From the NCBI GenBank assembly GCA_034667245.1, contig JAXDKI010000003.1:1-16931 (forward strand): a stretch of 16,931 nt of DNA, in the 5' to 3' direction. The notes below the pieces were generated by a model. It worked only from the letters and a program-made list of their open reading frames with translations, was not told the origin of the DNA and did no database searches. The DNA comes from DATBFX01 sp034667245 (GTDB lineage Bacteria > Chloroflexota > Chloroflexia > Thermomicrobiales > UBA6265). This document shows positions 7,559 through 12,688 of the stretch, in pieces; the stretch's first letter is position 1; each line of letters begins with the position of its first letter. The position numbers were made by a program, and so were the translations under genes.

Positions 7559-7669
7559 GCCGGGTGTTTGGTCGAGCGCGACGCCGCGGGGGCGCCAGTC
7601 CGCTCCGCCGGAGTGACGATCGCCGTGATCGCCCTCAGTCGAGACGCTGCTACGCGGCCGAGGAGGTTC

Positions 7670-8260
7670 TCAATGTACGCCACGATGCGCCAGTACGCGG
7701 GGATCACGCCCGCCGCGTTCGACACCCTGATGAGCCGCCGCGCTGACGTCGAGAAGTTGATCCGGAAGACGCCCGGCTTCCTCCCGTACGACCTCGTCCG
7801 TACGCCCGAGGGTATGACCAGCGTCACCGTCTGCACGGACCAGGCCGGCACTGACGAGTCCAACCGGCAGGTGGCCGAGTGGAACACGAAGAACCCGCCA
7901 GCCCTGGTGTCGGCCAAGCCGACGATCACCGCCGGCGAAGATGTCATCCATTTCGCCGCCAGCTAGGCGAGGCGCCGGACGGGACGCCGCGCGGCCGCTC
8001 CGGTCGCGACCCGGCACCCGCTCGTCGGGGTAGCGGTCGGCGTGCGGCCGGTCGTGCGTGCCGTCGGCACCGCGGGTGGTGACGAGGTCGATCTCGTCGG
8101 AGCAGATGCCGAAGAGCTTCCCTAGCCGGCGGAGCTGGGGCACCTGGGGGGTGCGGCGGCCGCTCTCCCAGAGGTAGACCGCCTGCGGCTGGACGCCGAC
8201 CTTGAGCGCCAGTTCGAATTGGGTCCACCCACGCTCTCGCCGTAGTTCTCGGACCGTCAT
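7670..8260 (-). CDS. XRE-family regulator, copy 1, with run-on C-terminus
   Basis: Residues about 1-60 are a Cro/C1-type helix-turn-helix domain (RERGWTQFELALKVG, then VQPQAVYLWESGRRTP, then QLRRLGKLFG). The ATG at 8260 fits a transcript starting near 8275 and GGAAGG about ten bases upstream. The first 92 codons match copy 2 at 9955, mostly at the DNA level too. After position 7985 the two diverge, and this frame stays open without a normal end to 7670, antisense to the gene at 7673. The last ~105 residues are therefore probably an artefact of rearrangement rather than a designed domain. It should repress or control the divergent promoter region at 8282-8329. Confidence 0.65.
   Translation of the reverse strand: MTVRELRRERGWTQFELALKVGVQPQAVYLWESGRRTPQVPQLRRLGKLFGICSDEIDLVTTRGADGTHDRPHADRYPDERVPGRDRSGRAASRPAPRLAGGEMDDIFAGGDRRLGRHQGWRVLRVPLGHLPVGLVSAGLVRADGDAGHTLGRTDEVVREEAGRLPDQLLDVSAAAHQGVERGGRDPRVLAHRGVH
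7673..7966 (+). CDS. Small ABM-like dimeric alpha/beta barrel protein
   Basis: A 97-aa protein with AGGAGG six bases before its ATG. The pattern MYATMRQYAG, a helix with F/L spacing, then FLPYDLVRTPEGMTSVTVCTDQAG and a helix ESNRQVAEWNTKN resembles small ferredoxin-like alpha/beta barrel proteins of the ABM/EthD type, which form dimers and often bind or oxidise small molecules. No catalytic residue can be assigned. The upstream frame is open into the response regulator remnant, but the Shine-Dalgarno sequence fixes the start here. The minus-strand frame of the XRE gene at 8260 runs across it; this gene, with its good ribosome binding site, is the credible one. Confidence 0.75.
   Translation: MYATMRQYAGITPAAFDTLMSRRADVEKLIRKTPGFLPYDLVRTPEGMTSVTVCTDQAGTDESNRQVAEWNTKNPPALVSAKPTITAGEDVIHFAAS
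7985..8237. repeat. 253-bp direct repeat, copy A
   Basis: Matches 9677-9929 with a constant offset of 1692 and only four differences (8077, 8080, 8119, 8123), all transitions and no gaps. It covers most of the XRE copy 1 coding region. Both edges are sharp: identity drops at once on the two sides. Three of the four changes alter the protein. Confidence 0.92.
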
Positions 8261-8281
8261 GGTAATCCAGCCTTCCATCCC

Positions 8282-8290
8282 ACTATAACA
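8282..8290 (-). promoter_or_regulatory. Extended -10 promoter of XRE copy 1
   Basis: The minus strand reads TGTTATAGT, identical to the plus-strand promoter 34 bases away. It puts the transcript start near 8275, which excludes the ATG at 8278 and supports 8260. Confidence 0.6.
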
Positions 8291-8301
8291 CTGTCAGTGT
8301 T
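8287..8301. promoter_or_regulatory. Palindromic operator between divergent promoters
   Basis: AACACTG-T-CAGTGTT is a perfect 15-base palindrome. It touches the minus-strand -10 and the first base of the plus-strand -35, the place where a bound dimer would block both. The adjacent XRE protein is the natural candidate to bind it. No equal palindrome is seen at the second module. Confidence 0.55.
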
Positions 8302-8329
8302 TGCCAAATACTAGTGCAAATGTTATAGT
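8301..8329 (+). promoter_or_regulatory. Promoter TTGCCA-17-TATAGT, copy 3
   Basis: TTGCCA at 8301-8306 (five of six matches to consensus), a 17-base spacer and TATAGT at 8324-8329 with an extended TG (TGTTATAGT). It drives the small-protein and CSD operon that begins at 8422. Confidence 0.75.
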
Positions 8330-8372
8330 ACAAGAATCAACGGCAATGTACCGCCTGGTTCGCCCCGCTTAC

Positions 8373-8386
8373 GGGCCCTGCTCAGG
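8373..8386 (+). repeat. Leader box copy 3 (GGGCCCTGCTCAGG)
   Basis: Exact copy of the box, 49 bases after the start of the -10, the shortest spacing of the four, and 35 bases before the first ATG of the operon. Confidence 0.65.
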
Positions 8387-8421
8387 CGCGTATTGTCCCG
8401 ATCCGCGTTCTGGAGGTTCAC

Positions 8422-8502
8422 ATGAGCTACCTACGTAACCGCCGCTACACCGTCGGGGCGGTCGCCCTCGCCGCCTTCGTCGTCTATCTGGTGGCCCGAT
8501 GA
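8422..8502 (+). CDS. 26-aa single-pass membrane peptide
   Basis: A very short gene with TGGAGG seven bases before its ATG. The product is MSYLRNRRY followed by an uninterrupted hydrophobic segment (VGAVALAAFVVYLV) and ends in Ala-Arg. The basic N-terminus predicts N-in orientation and a single short membrane helix. Its stop (TGA 8500-8502) overlaps an ATG at 8499 of the next frame. It is the first gene after promoter copy 3 and the box, so it heads the operon with the 72-aa protein and the CSD protein. Function is unknown; small membrane peptides can modulate larger membrane proteins or act as toxins, but nothing here decides. Confidence 0.55.
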   Translation: MSYLRNRRYTVGAVALAAFVVYLVAR

Positions 8503-8546
8503 CGTCCCCACGCCGTAGCACCCTGCGTGACACCAGGGAGGAACCG

Positions 8547-8765
8547 ATGGACTTGGCCAAGCGCGACCTGACCCTCACCCGCGGCGGACGAACGTTCACG
8601 GTCCGCGCCTATCTCGACGGACGCGACCCTGCCGGCGCCGGCTGGCACGCGGTTATCGTTGAGAATCGGACCCCACTTCGGCACCAGCTTGCCCCCACGC
8701 CGGATCCAGAGGCGTGCCTTGATGCAGCCGTGCGCTTCCTGACCGAGGCGGTCGCGGCAGAATGA
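8547..8765 (+). CDS. Unknown 72-aa protein
   Basis: Start ATG at 8547 chosen for GGGAGG at 8536-8541; the ATG at 8499, which overlaps the previous stop, would add 16 basic residues and is a real alternative. The product looks like a small beta-sheet plus helix: LTLTRGGRTFTVRAYLDG, WHAVIVENR, then a helix ACLDAAVRFLTEAVAAE. No signal peptide, membrane segment or cysteine pair beyond one Cys. I do not recognise the family. Its TGA overlaps the ATG of the CSD gene by four bases (ATGA, 8762-8765), so the two are probably translated together. Confidence 0.65.
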   Translation: MDLAKRDLTLTRGGRTFTVRAYLDGRDPAGAGWHAVIVENRTPLRHQLAPTPDPEACLDAAVRFLTEAVAAE

Positions 8766-8977
8766 CGGGAACGATTAAAGACCTCCGCCCCGGCGGATTC
8801 GGCTTCATCGCTTCGGACGCCTGCGGCCGGCCGTGGGCCCTGCCCTTCCGCCGGGCCGCCGTCGTAGACGACGGCTTCGATGGGCTGCGAGTGGGGCAAC
8901 GGATTCGCTTCGACCAGGAGGCGGCACCGGGCGACCCCAGCCGCCGCCACGCGGTCCGGGTGGCGGCGATCGCCTGA
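8762..8977 (+). CDS. Divergent cold-shock-domain protein
   Basis: A 71-aa protein with the size and layout of a cold shock protein, a small beta barrel binding single-stranded RNA or DNA. RNP1 is kept as GGFGFIA (residues 11-17), but RNP2, normally D-L-F-F-H, reads ALPFR (26-30), so two aromatic or His contacts are lost. The end RIRFDQEAAPGDPSRRHAV matches the other two CSD genes of the window. It may bind nucleic acid weakly or have another partner. Translation is coupled to the upstream 72-aa gene by ATGA. It ends 36 bases from the converging gene at 9014. Confidence 0.82.
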   Translation: MTGTIKDLRPGGFGFIASDACGRPWALPFRRAAVVDDGFDGLRVGQRIRFDQEAAPGDPSRRHAVRVAAIA

Positions 8978-9013
8978 CGAGGTGGCGACACGATCAGCCG
9001 CGCTGCTCGAACG

Positions 9014-9256
9014 TCACGCCTTCCATCCCGTCCGGACAATACGGTCAGGCTCGGTCAGTCTCTGCCTCGCCACCCAACGGACCGACTGCCAGTACTGAAT
9101 CGCGGTGAAGCGAGTCTCTTCGTCTGGCGGTACCAGCTCGTAACCGTGCTGGTAGAGGAATTCCTCCATCTCGGGAACGCTCATCTCGCCCGCCCGCTCT
9201 CCAATGTAATGCTCTAGCCAGGCGGCGATGTAGTCGATAGTCCGCTCATTCGTCAC
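9014..9256 (-). CDS. Unknown 80-aa acidic protein
   Basis: GTG start at 9256 with GAGGAG about nine bases upstream. The product is mostly helical (TIDYIAAWLEHYIGERAG, MEEFLYQHGYELV) and then a Trp/Arg-rich C-terminal helix (IQYWQSVRWVARQRL). No cysteines, signal or membrane segment. I do not recognise it. It follows the zinc-finger gene by 55 bases in the same direction and is probably the last gene of the XRE copy 2 transcript. Confidence 0.65.
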   Translation of the reverse strand: MTNERTIDYIAAWLEHYIGERAGEMSVPEMEEFLYQHGYELVPPDEETRFTAIQYWQSVRWVARQRLTEPDRIVRTGWKA

Positions 9257-9311
9257 GTCCTGTACTCCTCGCCGGCGAGCCCGCACGGACGCTCAGGCCA
9301 GGAGCCGAGAG

Positions 9312-9584
9312 TCAAATCGGCCTTTCCCACCAGTATCCTCGTTCATCCCGACGGGCCTGGTCGTGCGCGGCGCGGGCGATGGCTTCAGTACTGCTCCGCA
9401 GCGTGCGACGCGCGCAGGCCGCACAGACGTAGCGGGTCCAATCGGTGGTCGGCGCCCCAGGCCGGCGGGGGGCCGAGAACTCGACCGCCCCGACGTGCGC
9501 TTCACAGAACGATTTGCCGCAGTCCTGGCACCGAACGCGGCCAGCAGGCACAGTGCAGCCCGGATGGGCACAGGTTCGTCGCAT
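9312..9584 (-). CDS. Small protein with AN1-like zinc finger
   Basis: A 90-aa protein with AAGGAGG about nine bases before the ATG. Likely zinc ligands are C5, C10, C19, C22, C27 and H30, spaced C-x4-C-x8-C-x2-C-x4-C-x2-H, with a further pair C54/C57. The first set resembles AN1-type zinc fingers. The C-terminal 30 residues are a charged helix ending in YWWERPI. It may bind nucleic acid or a protein partner; no enzyme motif is seen. It lies between XRE copy 2 and the 80-aa gene, same strand, and probably belongs to that operon. Confidence 0.7.
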   Translation of the reverse strand: MRRTCAHPGCTVPAGRVRCQDCGKSFCEAHVGAVEFSAPRRPGAPTTDWTRYVCAACARRTLRSSTEAIARAAHDQARRDERGYWWERPI

Positions 9585-9631
9585 GGTCGGTTCCTCCTTG
9601 GCGGGGTGTGTTCGTCGCAGGGCAACCGATT

Positions 9632-9955
9632 TTACGTTTCGCCCGAATCGTCTAGTTGCGAGCGCTCAATCCGCGCCGCCGCGCGGCCGCTCCGGTCGCG
9701 ACCCGGCACCCGCTCGTCGGGGTAGCGGTCGGCGTGCGGCCGGTCGTGCGTGCCGTCGGCACCGCGGGCGGCGACGAGGTCGATCTCGTCGGAGCAGATG
9801 CCGAAGAGCTCCCCCAGCCGGCGGAGCTGGGGCACCTGGGGGGTGCGGCGGCCGCTCTCCCAGAGGTAGACCGCCTGCGGCTGGACGCCGACCTTGAGCG
9901 CCAGTTCGAATTGGGTCCACCCACGCTCTTGCCGCAACGTCCGGATCGTGCTCAT
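9632..9955 (-). CDS. XRE-family regulator, copy 2
   Basis: A 107-aa protein with AAGGAG before the ATG at 9955. The N-terminal 60 residues are the helix-turn-helix domain, identical to copy 1 across the recognition region (VQPQAVYLWESGRRTPQVPQLRRLG); differences are confined to the first ten residues and three positions later (E for K in LGELFG, AA for TT). The rest is an Arg/Asp-rich tail (HADRYPDERVPGRDRSGRAA) ending at a normal stop. It should bind the same DNA sites as copy 1. It faces the CSD gene at 10272 across the promoters at 9980-10028. It is probably the first gene of a transcript continuing to 9312 and 9014. Confidence 0.85.
   Translation of the reverse strand: MSTIRTLRQERGWTQFELALKVGVQPQAVYLWESGRRTPQVPQLRRLGELFGICSDEIDLVAARGADGTHDRPHADRYPDERVPGRDRSGRAAARIERSQLDDSGET
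9677..9929. repeat. 253-bp direct repeat, copy B
   Basis: Partner of 7985-8237: four mismatches, no gaps, same orientation. Recombination between the two would remove 1692 bases containing the copy-3 promoter, the CSD operon and the genes at 9014 and 9312. This copy belongs to the gene with a normal stop, so it is the better guess for the original. Confidence 0.92.
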
Positions 9956-9979
9956 CGATCGTCTCCTTACCCTGACCCG

Positions 9980-9988
9980 ATCATAACA
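9980..9988 (-). promoter_or_regulatory. Extended -10 promoter of XRE copy 2
   Basis: The minus strand reads TGTTATGAT, a two-base variant of the TGTTATAGT promoters, about 25 bases before the start codon at 9955. It implies a short leader containing AAGGAG. Confidence 0.5.
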
Positions 9989-10019
9989 CAACGCATGACT
10001 CGCAGAGAACTAATGTATC

Positions 10020-10028
10020 TGTTATAGT
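10020..10028 (+). promoter_or_regulatory. Extended -10 promoter TGTTATAGT, copy 4
   Basis: TG-T-TATAGT with no clear -35 at 16-18 bases. It points to the CSD gene at 10272, giving a leader of about 235 bases. Long leaders are known for cold shock mRNAs in other bacteria. Confidence 0.6.
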
Positions 10029-10088
10029 GCCACACAAGGTCGCAATTGTGGCCGGCCGGCCGCCCGAGGCGGTCGACTCCCCAGGTAT

Positions 10089-10102
10089 GGGCCCTGCTCA
10101 GG
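10089..10102 (+). repeat. Leader box copy 4 (GGGCCCTGCTCAGG)
   Basis: Exact copy of the box, 66 bases after the start of the -10. A stem of GCCGCC with GGCGGT lies shortly before it (about 10058-10073). The rest of the leader to 10271 holds no gene. Confidence 0.65.
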
Positions 10103-10271
10103 AAGCCCTGCTCTCTCCGTTCGTCTGTCCTCTCGGCTGATGAGGGTTAGACCGACCGGGCCACATTAAACCGCACGGTACGTCACTCGATCACGCCGGC
10201 GACCGTCGGCACTTAATCGGTAGTGACCACTGTCGCCGCTGTCCCGGCGACGCACGGAAAGGATCCAGTCG

Positions 10272-10502
10272 ATGGCAACAGGAATCATCAAGTCGATTCG
10301 CGATAAGGGTTTCGGCTTCATTGCTCGCGACGGCGATTCCGGCAATGGAGACCTCTTCTTCCACAGCTCCGCGGTTCATGACCAGGGCTTCGACGGGCTT
10401 CAGCAAGGGCAGCGTGTCGGATTCGACGAGGAACCGGACCCCCGCGACCCGAGCCGACGTCGCGCCGTGAACGTCCGGCCGTCCGACACCGCGAGCGAGT
10501 AG
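10272..10502 (+). CDS. Cold shock protein, CSD family
   Basis: A 76-aa cold-shock-domain protein with GGAAAGGA about nine bases before the ATG. RNP1 is KGFGFIA (residues 12-18) and RNP2 is DLFFH (27-31), both intact. It should bind single-stranded RNA or DNA in the cytosol, as an RNA chaperone or regulator. The C-terminal extension PDPRDPSRRRAVNVRP is shared with the CSD gene at 14629. It faces XRE copy 2 across a divergent promoter region and has a long leader, so regulation at transcription and RNA level is likely. Confidence 0.92.
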   Translation: MATGIIKSIRDKGFGFIARDGDSGNGDLFFHSSAVHDQGFDGLQQGQRVGFDEEPDPRDPSRRRAVNVRPSDTASE

Positions 10503-10627
10503 ACCTTCTCCACCTGACACCGCGGCCGTCAACCTCTTTGCCCCGGCTCGTCTGTTTGCGCCTCGCCGGATCGGCGAAACCGCGAAAGCGAAAGCGGGCG
10601 GAACTGAAGAGTGCTCGCCGTTGAGCT

Positions 10628-10653
10628 ACAGGAGCTGGGACTCCAGCTCCTGT
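10628..10653 (+). terminator. Hairpin after the CSD gene
   Basis: ACAGGAGCTGG pairs perfectly with CCAGCTCCTGT around a GACT loop (11 bp), 125 bases after the CSD stop. Only TT follows, so its strength as a terminator is uncertain. Confidence 0.45.
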
Positions 10654-10706
10654 TCGGCGGTCGGGGTGGGGACAGTCGCCGAATCGCTCCCGCACGGGAG
10701 GGCCCG

Positions 10707-10916
10707 ATGATGACCGACACCGGACTCCGCATACCCTGCCCTCACCCGCTTGAGTTTCGTGGCGGTGTCGACTGCCACCTCTGTGGCAACAGTGGGTTTG
10801 TTCTGCCTGGCTCGCCGTGGCTTTCCCCGTCACCGGTCGCGGAGCGGGCGGTGGAGTGTGATCGTGGCGAACCGGATCGGGACGCGTCACTCGGGCCAGA
10901 TCGTTCCTTCGGTTAA
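10707..10916 (+). CDS. Small Cys-containing protein, 69 aa
   Basis: Starts at ATG 10707 (a second ATG follows at 10710) after CGGGAGG about seven bases upstream. C11, H13, C23 and C26 (CPH...CHLCG) could bind one zinc. The second half (SPSPVAERAVECDRG) is unstructured in appearance and acidic. I do not recognise a family. It lies in the plus run between the CSD gene and the 103-aa gene. Moderate confidence that it is a real gene. Confidence 0.5.
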   Translation: MMTDTGLRIPCPHPLEFRGGVDCHLCGNSGFVLPGSPWLSPSPVAERAVECDRGEPDRDASLGPDRSFG

Positions 10917-11005
10917 TCCCGCCGCCGCTCATCCAGTTCCCGTTCCGGCACAACCCGTTTTCTGACCGATCGCCAGGACACCACCTTCCCGAATGCGAGG
11001 ACCTC

Positions 11006-11317
11006 ATGGAATCCCAATCCTTCTCGAACGTGGCCTTACATTCGATTGGTCTGGACGATCTCGGGATCCACTTTCGCGGCTGGCTGCGCATTGGGACCGC
11101 GCTCGAGCCGGGCGGGGCCTACTTGGATCTTGCGGCCAAGGGTCGTACTCCGTTCGTCGCGGTCCCCGGTCAGATCGCCGGCAGTGGTAATCGATACGTC
11201 GCCCGGCGTGACGTCCCGGTCCAATGCTGGAACAGCATGGTCGAGGGCGCGGACTTGCTCCGGTTCGGTATGCCGCCCGCGAACGTCGGCCTGGCAAGCA
11301 CGAGGAGGCCGGCATGA
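11006..11317 (+). CDS. Unknown 103-aa protein
   Basis: ATG at 11006 with GCGAGGA about six bases upstream. The product looks like a small beta-rich domain (LGIHFRGWLRIG, GGAYLDLAA, TPFVAVPGQIAG, NRYVARRDVPV) with one Cys and no signal or membrane segment. I do not recognise it. Its TGA (11315-11317) overlaps the ATG of the next gene by four bases, so translation of the two is probably coupled. No copy of it is seen beside the paralogue on the minus strand. Confidence 0.6.
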   Translation: MESQSFSNVALHSIGLDDLGIHFRGWLRIGTALEPGGAYLDLAAKGRTPFVAVPGQIAGSGNRYVARRDVPVQCWNSMVEGADLLRFGMPPANVGLASTRRPA

Positions 11318-11742
11318 CGGGGTTGAGGACCCTCGAGTCTGCGAACGCATCAGTCGCGGGAGACGCCGACGGAATCGTCGAGGTCCTTTCGTCGCGCCAT
11401 CCGGAGGGGCAGGGATTCTCGTTCAAGGTCCGGGCAAGTGGGCGTGTCTACCGGCTCGATTCCGCCCGTGAGCCGCATCTCCCCCGCTTTTGGTGCTTCC
11501 GGATCGTGCGGTGCGCGTCAGCGGGCATGATCGACGTCACGGAGCGGCCCTGGTACGGAGGCGATCGTATGACCAGGGAGGAATTGCCGGCCGCCGTCGC
11601 GGCAATCCGCGCGGCGCTCGACGAATGGCTGGCGCTTCCCGAGCATGGCGACCTCCGGACGTGGGTCTTGGAGGATCGTCCGCCCGAAGCACCACATCCG
11701 GCCTCGTCATTCGGGTCGACGCGCCGAGCACCGACGTTGTGA
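11314..11742 (+). CDS. Unknown 142-aa protein, paralogue of 14396 gene
   Basis: ATG at 11314 overlaps the previous stop and has GAGGAGG about six bases upstream. The core (residues about 35-120) is KVRASGRVYRLDSAR, then LPRFWCFRIVRC, ERPWYGGDRMTREELP and EWLALPEH...LRTWVLED. About 74 of 88 core residues match the minus-strand protein at 14396 by my alignment. Conserved Cys, Trp and Arg positions suggest a defined fold, but I do not recognise it. The two copies sit near CSD genes, so a role with CSD proteins is possible. Confidence 0.72.
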   Translation: MTGLRTLESANASVAGDADGIVEVLSSRHPEGQGFSFKVRASGRVYRLDSAREPHLPRFWCFRIVRCASAGMIDVTERPWYGGDRMTREELPAAVAAIRAALDEWLALPEHGDLRTWVLEDRPPEAPHPASSFGSTRRAPTL

Positions 11743-11821
11743 CCACCCGCTCAGAACCAGAACGTACCGAGGCGGAGAGACGCGTCACGACACAAGCAAG
11801 ACTCCGGATTGGGGGCGAACG

Positions 11822-11968
11822 ATGGAGTTCGTCCTGGTAGTCGCGTTCGTAGTGGCCGGTCTCGTCGTCGCAGGAGCCTGGATGCTATCTGGGAACCCCG
11901 CCCTGGCCGTCGTCGCCGCGACGACGGCGTCCGTTGTCGTCGTGGCGGTCGGAGACGCCCGTCGGTGA
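11822..11968 (+). CDS. 48-aa membrane protein
   Basis: ATG at 11822 with GGGGGCG upstream. The product has two hydrophobic helices (FVLVVAFVVAGLVVAGAWML and ALAVVAATTASVVVVAV) joined by a short SGNP turn, ending in a basic GDARR. It is therefore a small hairpin membrane protein. Function is unknown. The gene follows the 142-aa gene by 79 bases. Confidence 0.5.
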   Translation: MEFVLVVAFVVAGLVVAGAWMLSGNPALAVVAATTASVVVVAVGDARR

Positions 11969-12330
11969 CACGGTCGACCTCGGGCGAGAACGCGCGCGTC
12001 TTGGCTCGACGTGGTTCTCTGAAGCCTGCTCTCGTCCCGCCGTCACCGGTGGCGTCACTTGAGAATAGAGGCAGCGCAAATAGGCCGGATCCTGATCCGC
12101 GGCCGCGGGCGCAAGCCAGTGGGGGTCGGGGCGGTCAAACGCCGATGGGATCAGCGCGCAAACGCGCAGCTCGTCGGCGTTGTGCATTTCCGTTTGCACA
12201 GAGACACCGCGGAATTGACGGTGCCGGTGCTGGTACCATGCGTGCGTTGGTGCCTAGGTCATGCAGTCCGCATCAAGTCGCGGGATGGGTGGCTCCACCA
12301 GGGCTCTTGACTCAGGTAGGAGGTCCGCCG
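11969..12330. other. Interval without a clear gene
   Basis: No frame here has both good codon use and a Shine-Dalgarno sequence. Near the end, TGGTACCAT (12231-12239) and GGGCTCTTGACTCAGG (12301-12316) look like a degenerate version of the promoter and leader box, 67 bases apart, just before the gene at 12331. The match is weak. Confidence 0.3.
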
Positions 12331-12573
12331 ATGCCCCCGTCCGACGATTTCGTTACCGCGATGGCCCACGACGTCCGTTCTGCCGTCACCGCAGCGAGCG
12401 CACGACTGCAATTCAGCGTCCGACGTATCGAACGCGGCAACGTGGACCTCGGCCGGTTGATCGTCGAGCTTCGGGACCTCGACGTGCATGTCCGGCGAGT
12501 CTGCGATCTCGTCGCCGCGATAGAAGCCACCACGCCCATTGTCGTCACGCCGCACGGCGCAGCCGAAGGGTAG
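12331..12573 (+). CDS. 80-aa stand-alone HisKA-like helix protein
   Basis: ATG at 12331 with AGGAGG six bases upstream. The start reads FVTAMAHDVRSAVTAA, close to the H box of sensor kinases (F-x-x-x-x-A-H-D/E-x-R-S/T), with H13 as the candidate phosphorylated His. The remainder (LQFSVRRIERG, RLIVELRDLDVHVRRVCDLVAAIEA) fits the second helix of the dimerisation hairpin. No ATPase domain follows. It could be a phosphotransfer module, a dimerising partner of another kinase or a fragment. The Shine-Dalgarno sequence argues that it is translated. Confidence 0.55.
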   Translation: MPPSDDFVTAMAHDVRSAVTAASARLQFSVRRIERGNVDLGRLIVELRDLDVHVRRVCDLVAAIEATTPIVVTPHGAAEG

Positions 12574-12688
12574 TCAGCGATCCGCGGCCCGAGATCACCG
12601 GCGAGGGACGCGAGCAGATGTGCCGCTCGCGGTGCGACAATCGGAACCGTATGGGACAGGCGGCCTTGGACGGCGAACGGAGGGTGGC

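Noticed and set aside
12059..12310. Plus-strand frame of 83 codons
   Set aside because: Poor codon use, no Shine-Dalgarno sequence and no recognisable pattern in the product.
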